A DNA stretch of 64,000 bases from Asparagopsis taxiformis (lineage: Eukaryota; Rhodophyta; Florideophyceae; Bonnemaisoniales; Bonnemaisoniaceae), in NCBI GenBank assembly GCA_030407315.1, contig JALQPE010002521.1, positions 1 to 64,000 of the forward strand, written 5' to 3'. Each line of letters opens with the position of its first letter. The stretch's first letter is position 1. Position numbers and translations under genes: made by a program. Positions 32,400 through 43,735 of this stretch are shown piece after piece. The notes under the pieces were generated by a model. The model made no database searches. It was not told the origin of the DNA and saw only the letters and a list, made by a program, of their open reading frames with translations.

Positions 32400-32885
32400 A
32401 ATCCATCTACTTCCGCTCCGTTACTTCGAGCAGCACACAACACTTGCATCAACTCCGCGCAGCCCAACACTGCACTGCACCGCACTAGCACCACATCACA
32501 CATCGCACCACAACTCGGCTCACAACTCTTCCGCGTTCGTACCGTCCATACGCCAACCGCCCATTGCTTCCATCCTTCCTTGCCTCCCCGTTCGTGCCAT
32601 TCACCTCGTCAACTGACAATCTTCTCCCCACCAGCTGCCTCAACTATTTCTATCAATCCATCCTTCTCCGCTCTTTTACTTCGCTCTCCAAACCATATTA
32701 GCAGGAATACCGCGTAACGCCGTACCTCAAATCATCTCAGCTCGCGCCACTTCTCTACTTCTCGACTTGCAACTCTTTCCTTCTTGTACCATCCATACAC
32801 CCAACGCCCACCACATCTATCTTTGCCTCTCCATCCGTACCATTCAGCTCTCCGACTAACAATCTTCTCTCTCTTCCCTCCGCCC
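32400..32885 (+). repeat. Imperfect duplication in a pyrimidine-rich leader
   Basis: Two related segments of about 240 bp (about 32400-32650 and 32650-32885) share CAATCCAT..., TACC.TCCATAC.CCAAC and CTGACAATCTTCTC-type motifs. They precede the ATG at 32900 and probably form promoter and 5' UTR of the NB-ARC gene. Confidence 0.55.
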
Positions 32886-32899
32886 ACACTTCTAGTATC

Positions 32900-35800
32900 A
32901 TGGATCATTCCTTCTCTCAACCAGACCATCCCGTTCCCAACTCCACCCGCTCCAACACCGCCACTCCACCGTCCCATCCAGTCTCTACATCTGACCACGC
33001 CCATCAAACGACCTCTGCCCCTCCCGCCGTAGCTGATTCCGCGCACACCGAGTCCCATCCACCGACCCAGCCCCCATCATCTCCCTCACTCCACCCAGTG
33101 TCCCACCCATCTCACCCGCTTCCCCACTCCACTCCCGCATTGTCTCCCGCCCAACCATCACGTACCCCACAGCCCGCCGTCTTTCACGTCCCCCGAAATT
33201 CCCGCCAGACTGTCCTAGACTTTTCCCGAAACTCCCGCACTCCAGAAAGCAAGGCCAAGCACGCCCTCCTGTCCGATGACCCAAACAATAACGCCATAGC
33301 TCTCGTCGGCATGGGTGGCACAGGGAAAACTACTATTCTGCGCGCCCTCGGCAGACGTGTAGACGTTTGGCAAAAGTTCCCGGACGGCGTGTGGTTCATT
33401 GAACTCGGTCACGACGCCAAAGTGCAGAGGCTGTTGGACCAGCTGGAGCAGATTGTCGCTGAAGCATTCCCAGATTTCCTCCCCAAATTCGTTCAACTCA
33501 CTGCAAAAGACAACACTCATGTGAACATGATAGAGAAACTGGTTGACCTACTCGTTCCGAAGCGCTTTCTCCTCATCTTTGACGACTTGTGGGATTTCGA
33601 TCCCACTGTCTACAAGCTGGTAGACACAGCGTGCAAAGCTGTCCAGGAAATGGATGGAGGAAGTTGCAAGGTGCTGACGTCGACTCGGAATGAGGCGATA
33701 GGTCGTTTACCGACGCATGATTTGTCAATTGGAGTGAGTCCTGCAGATGTGCGTAGGGAGACATGCATCGCAATTCTGTGCGGGTATGCTGGGATCGACT
33801 GTACCAGGCTTGCGTCGTGGTCATCGGGCAATCGTGATGCACTGGATAGCATTGTTGACCTATGTGCAGGACTACCACTGGCACTGAGTATAGCTGGGTC
33901 TGGGATGCAAGAAGTGAATGGTCGATGCACAGATGCGAGTGGGCCGAATGCCATTGTGCAATACTGGGAGAGTCTGAAGCGGAGTAGTGTAGAACTGCGT
34001 GATGAAGAGAGTGGGAGTAGACACGGGGGGCTGGATGCAGCTATCCAGACGAGCTTAGGGTCGCTGGAGAGAGGGTGGAAGGGGAAGAGCATGGGGGTGG
34101 GGGAGATGTTTCGATCGTTTTGCGTAGTGGAAAAGCAGATGTGTGTTCCATTGTGTGTGATCGAGAAGATATGGGGCGTAGAAGATGTGCTAGCAAGGGT
34201 GAGGATGTTTTCGAGACACAGTTTAGTATCACTGGATGAAGATGAGGGAGGGCTAGTGATGGGGATCCGACTCCATGATCTTGTTCACGATGTGTGTGTA
34301 GAAATGGCGGAGGGGAAGGAGGGAGTACGAGGGTGGCATTGTCGGGTCGTGGATGGATACCGGAGATCACTACGGACTAGTCAAGGGGTTGCTGAAGATC
34401 ATGCATCGAATGAAGTAGGATCGAGTACCGAGAGTGAAGAAGAAGAATGGTGGAAACTGAAGGGGACAGAGAAGTACATGAGCGACAACGTGGTACGACA
34501 CCTACTCGGAGCTGGGCGGGTGAGTGCGACGCTGAAGTTGTTGACGGATTATCGATGGATCGAGAAGATGAATAAGGATGAAGAGCGAGCACCGTTCCAG
34601 AAGGTCATCGGCGAGCTGGAACTGGTGCGAAGGCATTTGGAGGAAGAAGAGAAGACGGAAATTGGAAGAAGAATAGTCAGCGATTTGGATGTTGTAGCAA
34701 GAGTAATGGAGCGTTGCATGGCGCCGTATTGTATGAAGAATCGCAAAGAATGTACGTTTCAACTATTTGGGCGATTGCGCGATGTTGTTAGCGAGAGTGG
34801 GTTGGTAGAGCGAATATTGTGTAGTATTGAGAGATATGCGGAGCGGCCTTGGGCTCGTTGTGGGCCTGGAGTGTTGAGGAGTGGGAGAAGCTTGTTGCGA
34901 CGTGTACTGGAGGTAGAGGACGAGGGAGAATGCATGTGTGTGAGTGGGGGAGGGGAAGAAGTGATTGTGGGAGGGCGGAGGGGGAAGATTTGGGTGTTGG
35001 ATGGCCGAGATGGGAGGGTGAAGAGGACTCTAGTCGGAGGCAACCGTAGTCATATCGTGGGTGTGTATTTCGACTGCATTTCGGGGTTGATGTACTCATG
35101 CGATAGAAGAGGACAAGTCACGATATGGAAAGGGGTGAAGAAGTTACAATCGATACAAGCTCAAGTAGAAGACTGGAAAGAGAAGATCGGTTGTATGCAA
35201 GTGTTACCGTCGTCGAAGAAAGTGGTTCTGGGAACTACTGAAGGACGACTACTGGTTCTAGATACAACGAGCGGGAGAGTAGTTCGAACTGTCGCCGCGC
35301 ATTCTGATCGAGTGACTTCGCTGGCAATGGGAGGAAGCGAAACTGTGATGGTGTCTGAGTCGTATGGAAGGATTCGTGCATGGAATACGACAATCTTTGA
35401 CGAAAGCGGCACTGTATTCAAGGGGCTCAAAGGAATGGCGAAATGCGTAGCGTTAAGCGGTGATGGGAGGCTACTGGCCTCAGGGTCGTGGGAGGATAAA
35501 AACGTTCAGCTCTGGGACGTGCAGAGTGGCGAGCAACTATGGACATCGCCTCACGAGTACTTGGGACGAGCAGATTGCGTACTGTTCAGCGCCGATGGGC
35601 GTATGTTGTATTCTATCCACAGGGGAGAAAAGAAGGTATGGCAGGTGATGAATGGTGGCCGTGACGTGTCACTGGCGTACACTTTCTCCTTTCCGTCGCC
35701 TTTTGATCTCCGATCGGTCGGTCTGGGAGATGGCCCGGAACTTTTCTTGTTGACGGCAAATCGAGTACAAGTTTGGGATGCGCGACCATCGGGCAGCAGT

Positions 35801-36016
35801 GACAATTCGGTCGACACATTTCTTCCGCACATGTGGAGATTTGGAGTTTCTGAGGATGGATTGACAATGTTGACGTGCAATATCGTGTCGAGACGGATGG
35901 AGATACGCAACGTGTGTGACGTGTCGGAGCGCATCGATCTCGTCATTTCCAGTTTCAAATTCCACCGGCGTAATCACGCGGAGGTTGGTTTTCCATATTC
36001 TCTGGCCGTATCAAAC
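32900..36016 (+). pseudogene. NB-ARC / WD-repeat STAND protein, 5' part (interrupted)
   Basis: Open for about 1,039 codons from ATG 32900, then broken by a retroelement at 36017. The N-terminal 110 residues are Ser/Pro/His-rich without a known domain. The NB-ARC core is clear: Walker A GMGGTGKTT at about 137-145, Walker B LLIFDDLW near 222-229, a TSTRN sensor near 258, GLPLAL near 323-328 and an MHD-type LHDLVHD near 457-463. WD repeats begin near residue 675, with about six blades visible here (endings such as VQLWDV, RIRAWN, VQVWDA). STAND ATPases of this plan act as ligand-triggered switches, many in immunity or cell death. The frame continues after the insertion at 37751, and a TIR domain follows. 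The first 700 nt are C-rich on the coding strand; the rest is G-rich. Confidence 0.85.
35940..36016 (+). repeat. 77-bp direct repeat flanking the insertion, left copy
   Basis: Identical to 37674-37750. It is coding sequence of the WD-repeat gene and lies on both sides of the inserted element. It is far too long for a target duplication of this kind of element. Confidence 0.93.
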
Positions 36017-36464
36017 TGTTGGGATATTCATATAACCAGGCGACATGCCAACTCTAGTGTCTGCGCAGGCACAACATTCTTTATAGTCTAACAGGTTATG
36101 GACCCAAAACGCTAACCACTACGCCCTCAGCACACCGCACAACACCCCAATCCCACCTCCCTTCTCCCACCAACACCATCCACGCGCGACGCCCTACACC
36201 GCCGTGAAGCATCAACATACACAACGTGCGACGCCCTACACCGCCGGATCACCCACCACAGCCGCCCCAACAGTTTCAAAACGATCCATCAACATTCCCA
36301 ACCCTACCCCACCCCCTCCCATTTCCCAGGCGGCCGAAGACCGCTCAACACGGCGACGTCGATACGCCACACAACGGCGACGCCAACAGGAACTGGACAG
36401 ACTCCCGGACGATCTCTTCGCACAAGCTACAATTGAAGAGGAACACAATACAACTCCGGCCGCT

Positions 36465-37175
36465 ATGGCAAACCAAACGCCCACACCCTCTGCCAACAAC
36501 CCCAATCCCTCCCCGATACCCACAACCATCCCCCACTTCGAATTTCCCCCACTCACACACACAAATCTCATCCAATGGTCCCTCAGCATCCGCAGTTATG
36601 CATCCATTCACAACATCACACCATACGTCATTGGCCCCACACCGCCCGAGCCCAAAGACGCAAACGAACGCCAACTACACCACTACAGACTGTCCCTCGC
36701 TCGTCTCCTCATCGTCCCACACATTTCCCCACCCATACTCAAAAGTATTAGTCCAACAATACTATCCGGACACCCCTCGGGCATCTACAACTTCCTCAAA
36801 GACAAACTCTCCATCATCCCACCGCAGCACACCGAAACCAACTTACGACTCACAGCCGCCAGACTCCAACACACACCCGGAACTCCCATCACAGAATATA
36901 TCACAAGACACCGCGACCTCCGTGATACAATGCTACAGTCCGGATTTCCCAACATTGAAGATGACACCACAACCGTGCAGTTCGTGCTGGACGGACTTAA
37001 ACATCTTCCCAGCTGGACACCACTAATACGCGAAGTGGCCAACTTTCACAACTTCCACAACGGTGAACGACCAAACTTGGAACTCGTATTCACGATGCTA
37101 GTAGAACATGAACAAGCCGTCCCCATCCAACCAGTAACTACAACACACCATCCACCGTTGCCTCCTATCCCACCG
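36465..37175 (+). pseudogene. Copia-2 gag remnant
   Basis: Gag frame from ATG 36465, with HTNLIQWSLSI and a long alpha-helical region like the gag parts of Copia-1. It runs on in frame into foreign sequence to 37436 after a deletion that removed protease, integrase, reverse transcriptase and most of RNase H. The junction is near 37130-37180, judged by where the RNase H frame becomes alignable. Confidence 0.75.
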
Positions 37176-37179
37176 AACA

Positions 37180-37495
37180 TACCCTATCCGCCTTCCACAC
37201 TAGCCAACATGTATCATTCCTACGCAACATACTACAAGATCTGCGCCACCATAACAAGGCACCCACACCCATATTCATGGATAACGCAGGCGCCATCACC
37301 ACAGCTAACACGGAATTCCCCACCCCTAAATCGAAACATATCGATGTCAAATACCATTATCTCAAAGAAGAAATCCAGCGACAACATATCACACTACACC
37401 ATACTCCATCCCACACCAACGCTGCCGACATCATGACCAAAGCACTCAAACCTGCTCAGTTCACAGAAAAACTACCTCTCCTACGACTCACATAG
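37180..37495 (+). pseudogene. Copia-2 RNase H C-terminal remnant
   Basis: Out of frame with gag. Matches the end of the Copia-1 polyprotein (PTPIFMDNAGA, KHIDVKYHYLKEE, ADIMTKALKPAQF) and ends at TAG 37493-37495, right before CGGCGCGCGGCGAC and the 3' LTR. Confidence 0.85.
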
Positions 37496-37750
37496 CCCAC
37501 GGCGCGCGGCGACTGTCGGATGATCAATCCGTTATTTCCGCGCCGTGTCCACAGCGAGCCTACGTTGTCGGATGATCATACCACTAGCTGTAAGCACTAA
37601 GTCCACAGTATTTATACGCCGCCGATCACGCCGACTACAATAAAGTTATGTATCATCGTCTGCCTAGACAACATCGTCATTTCCAGTTTCAAATTCCACC
37701 GGCGTAATCACGCGGAGGTTGGTTTTCCATATTCTCTGGCCGTATCAAAC

Positions 37751-38458
37751 ACCCAGAAATTCGTTGCATACTCCTTTGACCGCCGTTGTGCTGTTTACAT
37801 CGCCAACGCGCTGAACGGAAATGTCTTGCGTACTCTCTCTGATCTTGAGGAATGGGCGTTATCGTTAACACGCGATGAACAAGATGCCCGATCAATTTTG
37901 ACCAGTTCCGGTCATTCGAGTAGCACGCCACGAGTTGGACCAATCCGAGGTGTTGGAATACTGTCGTTCAGTTCAGACAGTAATGTGATTTCAGCTTTCG
38001 CAGCCGCAAACTGGGACCCGAACCCGGACCCGAACCGATCTTACAGGTATCTGACGACTGTCGAGACAAAGTCTGTGGCTTGGAATATATCGTCAGGAGA
38101 ACCTACGGACGAAACACATCTGAACGGCGATATTACCGCAACGAGTAGCACAGCTACCCCTCGCTTGGTCTGCAATGCGCAGTTTAACGGACAGTCCTTC
38201 TGTTTTCCACCAAATATCAAGTACGAACACGGCCAATCGTCATTCATTATAGCCACTGTGGAGGATGGTGTGCGTGGAGCCCATTACGTCGCCAATACAC
38301 GCCGATTACACATATCAACAGGGCAGGGGGGTATGTGCTATGTCGATCTAATCACTGACAACACCCAACTTCCGCCGCGCAATCCACCTCCTCTTCCACT
38401 TCTCCCCGAGCCTCTGCCATCCCCGTCAAAGAACCAAATCACAAATTCCGGACCTTAA
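37751..38458 (+). pseudogene. NB-ARC / WD-repeat protein, middle part
   Basis: Continuation of the WD-repeat region after the insertion, in the same frame: the offset between the two 77-bp repeats is 1,734 bp, a multiple of three. At least two more blades are visible (KFVAYSFDRRCAVYIAN; VGILSFSSDSNVISAF), followed by a proline-rich linker (RNPPPLPLLPEPLPSPSK). It ends at TAA 38456-38458, which stands alone between this part and the TIR domain in the same frame. Confidence 0.8.
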
Positions 38459-38998
38459 GAACTCTCCGACGTCTTCATAAATCATGCCGGTCCCGACAAG
38501 TTATTCATTGCTGAACCGTTGTTTGATGCACTTGTCGCAAATGGTCTCAAAGTATTCTTGAACAAGAGGGAACTACATCCCGGGCAGAATGCTCCTCAGA
38601 AAATGGACGGTGCAATGGAGACGGCAAGGATAGCAGTGGTGATTCTGTCACCGCAATTCGCTGGTCGTCCATGGACCATGAAGGAATTACTGTGTTTCCT
38701 ACGACGCTTCAGGAGTGCTGGTGAAAGGGGAGTGATTATAATCCCTGTGTTCTATCGATTAACGCTGGAAGATTGTAGAAATGCACTGATGGTCACGGAT
38801 GGAGATGGGAACAAAGTGCTGATGACAGAAGAATTTCTGCAACGAATGGCGTGGAACAGCGAATATGGGATAGCAGACGTTGTGCAGGGTCTTCGGGAAA
38901 TGCGGGAATTACAGGTATTGAGAATTTTGAAAATGCGACAAACGGAGGCGGAAACGAGGCTGCGGAGAAGCGGGAGACGTTTATCGGAAGGATTGTAG
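38459..38998 (+). CDS. TIR domain, C-terminal part of the NB-ARC-WD gene
   Basis: About 177 codons after the stop, in the same frame. TIR features in order: DVFINHAGPDK (strand A), LVANGLKVFLNKREL.PGQ (BB-loop region), ARIAVVILSPQFAGRPW (strand D and box 2) and MKELLCFL. The Glu of KEL sits where NAD-cleaving TIRs have their catalytic Glu. A basic helix ends the protein. In plants TIR is N-terminal in NB-ARC receptors; here it follows the WD repeats. The upstream TAA may be a nonsense mutation, a readthrough site or a sign that this is a separate gene. The first in-frame ATG, at 38527, would remove the first strand. Confidence 0.8.
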   Translation, partial: ELSDVFINHAGPDKLFIAEPLFDALVANGLKVFLNKRELHPGQNAPQKMDGAMETARIAVVILSPQFAGRPWTMKELLCFLRRFRSAGERGVIIIPVFYRLTLEDCRNALMVTDGDGNKVLMTEEFLQRMAWNSEYGIADVVQGLREMRELQVLRILKMRQTEAETRLRRSGRRLSEGL

Positions 38999-41279
38999 AG
39001 GCAGTGATGATGGCGATGGGACGCATAGAAACGGGAAACCTTGCAGGTCCGAGTAGAGCGACGAGCTGAAGATATTTTACAGTAAAAAGTGTTCTGGAAG
39101 GTCGCTGTGTGTATCGGTCTATGTAGAGTATGTGTTCAGCGTGATTGGGAGCACATACAGGTCCATTCAGAATGACAGAAAGTCAATAACGCGATGTTGA
39201 AGAGTGGCAGTGTGGATGTGGGTGCACTCAACTCAACACTTGTTCCCAGAATTGCAACCACGATTATTCAACCATCGTTACGCAACGGCGAATCCAACGC
39301 TGTCGGGTACATGACAGTCGCAATACAACACGTGAAACGACGTCAACTCCGCTGAAGCATGCATTTCTTCTGAAGGAAACACTTTCGAGTCGTTCGCTAT
39401 TTTCTCCAATGAATGCGCCATCGATGGAAACCCTGGATTGCAATTCTTCACCGCGCCCGATGCTGACAATATCTAAGGCGGGATGATGTCTGCGGGGACC
39501 GGCAAAATGGCAGAGTAAAGAAGAGGGTACAAGTTGAGGATAGTAAAGTCGCTGGGTAGTTGTTCCGAGAAAAAAGGGGCATCGGAGATAGCATCGCGGA
39601 GAAGGTGGGGCATATGGAATATGTCGTTGAAATCAGTGACGCCATATTGGAGCAGAGGGAAAGTGGGAAGCCTGTGAGTCGCAGTACTGCGCAACGATCA
39701 GAAACCGCAGAGTGGCAAGATGGGGAGTAGTGACGGAGAATTTTCGAGGATCTTATTTCAGGTGATAGTAATGCGCCGGGAACAAGGCCTGACTCATGCG
39801 CCGGCAGGCTTCCCAGACACAGAGCATTGGTGACACTGGCGACGCATGTGATCGCGATGTCCGCAAAAGTTGCTGTTGAGTTTATTGACATACGTATGGA
39901 TTTGTCAAAAGGTCGTGCAGATGGTATGGAACTTGGGAAACGGATGCTGCTGTCAAATGTGGTCGCGTCCGAGTGGACAGACGAAAACCAATTCAAATTT
40001 CACAACAACCTTCATGCCGAGGTTGTTCAAGACTCGTCGATGTCAGTGAACGAATGTCACGATGTTGCACGCATGCTGGAAACGATAAATCGATACCGCC
40101 CATCAGGAAACATCATTTAGCTCTTGGTCAGCCACCCGTGTTCCACTCAAGTTCACAGAAGCAACGCATGCGCATCGGTAATCGATGTATCGCCTACCTC
40201 CACAGCACTCTTCGTCAGAAACGGCAACTAGAAGCGCTCAACTCCAACTGGTCACATTTGCTCCCCACGTGGACATGCCACTGATCGTCGCGCTTGCAGC
40301 ATCGGCATGGGAAACCACCAGCGGACAGACCCCACACAGTCTAGTTGTGTGCCGCTATGTCGAACACAGTCGTGCACAGATGGAAAAGGGTGAAAGGCTA
40401 TTCATACGCGCTTGGTCCTCTAATAGGTCTGTTAGAGTTCCAATTGGCGCGCGATGCAGCTGCGACACAGCTATGCAGAATATGTTCGGCGCGCAATGAA
40501 AACGGTCAGAGTCTGGCGATGCAAGTTGTCAAGTCATGAAGCATCAATCATGAAGGAGCGGATGCGCTGATTGCGTGGCGGCGGCGAGTTGTTGATGCGA
40601 GCGTTGGATGCTGCATTGGCGGTGATGTCGTGACTCGAGCCCAGGTCTCGATTCCTGAGCTCTGGATTGCGGCGGCTGCGTTCAAGCGAGTGCAGTGTTG
40701 GCTGCGTTTGGTGCCGAATGGCAAGCGTGTTGGGACAGCTGTCTGGAAAATTTGAGAGATCGGAAATGAAATTGAGAAGATTGGTTTTCGAGGCACGCAG
40801 AAAGTATTTCAACTTCGAAACGTCAGCTGAGGAACGAAAGTCTGGCAGGTGCAGTAGTGTTCCTGTATGGTAGGTGCCACCGGAACCGCTCAGATGGGAA
40901 AAGACACTGACCCAAGCCCGTGTTAAAAATTAAATTTTTAGTTTACTGCAGCCACCACGCTCTGCTGGCGGGAAGCATCACTCCGTCGAGGTTGCCATTC
41001 CAGCCCTCCCGAGCAGTGCAGCACAGTCCGCATCGTCCACACGTAACTATTTTTGACATCCTCCCTCCATCCCTAGCTTACCTTATCTCACATAGTTTGG
41101 CTACCCCGGGGCACCCATCACATGCGATGGTCAAAGCGATGCTGAAAGAGCCGCTAGGCCCTGGGTTGGCCAAGTTATTACTGGCAAAACCTGCATTAAA
41201 CATGCGTTCTAATAGGCACGACTATTGCCTTTTCGGTTCCCGAAGTTCTGGGTCGACTAGCGGAAAGTGGGGAGGATGT
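38999..41279. other. No confident gene; possible gene relics
   Basis: Several short plus-strand frames look mildly protein-like (39827-40120, 97 codons) but are broken by stops on both sides and match nothing I recognise. They may be remains of a neighbouring gene of the NB-ARC cluster. Confidence 0.3.
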
Positions 41280-42870
41280 TAATTTCAGCAACTTGTATCG
41301 GAATGCGCTCGACTATAGTTGAGCATTACAGCGATGCAGACATTCCAACTCCAAAGCGGCAATGGTGAGTGGCACAAATATGCATTTATCGCCGATTGGG
41401 GTCTTGCAACATGGGGCGCACGATGCGGACTAGACGTGGTGAGAATGCGCGTCATCAATCCGTTTCCGGGCGCTGACGGGCAGCATCAGTCCAATCCTCG
41501 GAGGAGAAAGTAGAGAAACCGTCGAAATGCCACATGATACGGGCGAGTTGTCCTGCGTAACTCATGCACACCACTGCGACGTATTATGTCTGAAATAGTG
41601 GCGAGTTGTGGCAGATGGATGGGTGCGGAAAGATGTTTCGATCCTATAGCGTGTAATGCGGTGCGATAGAGAAAGAATAATCAACTGCGAACTGGTACAT
41701 AAGAAGAGAGCTGGAGATTGGAGAGGGGCGTCTGTCAATGGATTGCGAGGTGATTTAAAATTTGGGAAGTGGAATAGAGGAGCTGAGCATTTAGCGAATG
41801 ATGCCGTGCTACAACATATGTTTGGATCATTTAGGATTACGGGGAAGTAGATGAGCGTATGAGTAGGTAGGCTTAGATTGAGCGGCTGCAGATTACGAGG
41901 GATACTCATGCTAGCGGAATAATAATATCGCGAAACAGTTTGGCATCGAAAGTTCGAGAAGAGCGAATAGAACATGGATCGTGGAAATGGGTGCGACTTG
42001 AAGCCCGAAAAGAATCGATAGTGGAATTGGAACATCGCAAAAGATGAAGGCAACACAGGTCGTGGACGACGCACGTAGGGATCTGAGTTCTACCTATATC
42101 GCATCTCATACAATTACCACGGCTACCCCCTCACAGGTTGTGTCGGACACGCGAGCTGAACGCCTACCACAATTGCAAACAATGTGTCAATACGCGCGCG
42201 CAGTCACACGATGAACAATCGCCCCCATTCCAGAGTTCCAGACGATATAGTTAACATGCGGAATCTGGAGCTGTTGCTACTAGGCAGTAGAAGGGAAGTT
42301 CGACTCGGTCGGGTGATGGATGCTGTCGTGATTGCCTGCAGACGCATATTTCGAGCGCAACATGTCGTGATTTTTCGGCGGCGATTGGAGCGGATATGGC
42401 ATGATCGATAACACCAGCATCACATTTGCAACCATCGGAACGCGACTTTGGAACGGGAAGACCTGATCTCGATTGTTGGTAGTGTTGTCGGAAGGTGGCA
42501 GTTAGTGCTGCGTCGAATCAAGTCTTTCATCCGCTCGAGTGCAACAGTTCAAATTAGATGAGTACACTACTGGATGAAATTCGCGCAAGTGTGTTATACG
42601 ATACACTGGGTACCATACACCGTGAGGCAGTGTACACGAACCATAGTCCCGGTGTACTTTCCGCATGATACATAGACTTCTTACCACCCGAATACATCCA
42701 ATAGAAATATAGAATGTTCAATCTCCGCAAACAGGGTGCAGACACGTGGACGACTCCCAACACGCCGTATTGCCCTTCAGCATCAGTTGGAACCGGGATA
42801 TGTTACAAACTCGCAGCTCTGCCTTCAATTTTAATACGCCTCCTCCCTCGTGTACAGGTGTATATTCGAT
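41280..42870. repeat. Dispersed repeat, copy 2 of the NB-ARC upstream region
   Basis: Diverged, same-orientation relative of 31461-32340, with insertions of several hundred bases in the middle. It ends close to where the NB-ARC leader would begin, but no second NB-ARC gene follows. Confidence 0.75.
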
Positions 42871-43735
42871 TGCCGAATAAACTGTTAACATCTCACCACT
42901 ACTGCCTGGGCACCAGAACTTGATATTGATATCACAGGTCATAAAGGACCAGATGAGAAGAACGCAGTTCTTTTACTGCAGGGCTGGCTGAAAATCATTC
43001 AGGCTCAACCCAGGGGTAGGAGTACTGTAGTCCTTCAGGTAAATTAACCTGCCAAATGCGTGTAGCGAGAGGCCCCTGGGTTGGCCTGTAAAGGAAAGAG
43101 AACATGCTAAAAGGGCTACGGGAGGGTGGGACTGAATAGAAACCGGGGTGCAGAACAATACCTGAGGAGCGATTTGGACGCAGTTGCGTTCTTGCAATGC
43201 GCTTGTATCTTCGACAATACAAAAACCCGTGCCAGTGATCTGCAGGGTAATGACGCATGGGTTGGCGCACACGTTTTTCACATACGTTCACCGCCGCCCC
43301 CGCCGCATGATGCGTTTTGATTGCATCCAACTTGGATAGTTTCGTTCTAATAATCTTGGTTGCATACTGTATCTGAAACGCGTATGCAGTGTCGAAAATC
43401 TGACGCACGAAAAACAAGCCGTGCCTCAGCTATCGTTTTGAAGTTAAAATATCTTAACGTCATTTCGCTTCCGTTCAACGCCCAACACTCGATGTAAACC
43501 TCGATAAGATCATGAGTAGAACGCAGTATAACTGCCGGGTTTACGGGAAACGTTCCGGACAGCTACTGGGGGGTAGGAGTTCTGTAGTCCTTCAGACCGA
43601 GAGGCCTGCCTGAGCGTGTAGCGGTAGGCCCCAATACCCAACTTACTTGAGAGCAAGTGGGTTCTGCGCTGCGAGCTAAGGGCCAGTGCCCAAGTATGGG
43701 CAGCTGGGTTGATCAAAGAGTGGGACGCAATGACT
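42871..43735. repeat. Diverged direct repeat pair beside the recombinase
   Basis: 43013-43080 and 43568-43634 share GGGGTAGGAGT.CTGTAGTCCTTCAG and a GCGTGTAGCG..AGGCCCC ending. They lie just downstream of the minus-strand recombinase and could be terminal or split repeats of its element. Confidence 0.6.

Larger units (their letters stand above)
36017..37673 (+). mobile_element. Chimeric, internally deleted copia element (Copia-2)
   Basis: The 5' LTR (36017-36093, 77 bp, TGTTGGGATATTC...AGTCTAACA) belongs to the TRIM-1 family. The 3' LTR (37514-37673, about 160 bp, TGTCGGATGATCA...TAGACAACA) belongs to another family, close to Copia-1 in layout. The primer region at 36094-36133 is complementary to the 5' half of a methionine tRNA over about 40 nt. 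The interior keeps gag and the very end of RNase H only. Inserted in the NB-ARC gene. Confidence 0.85.
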
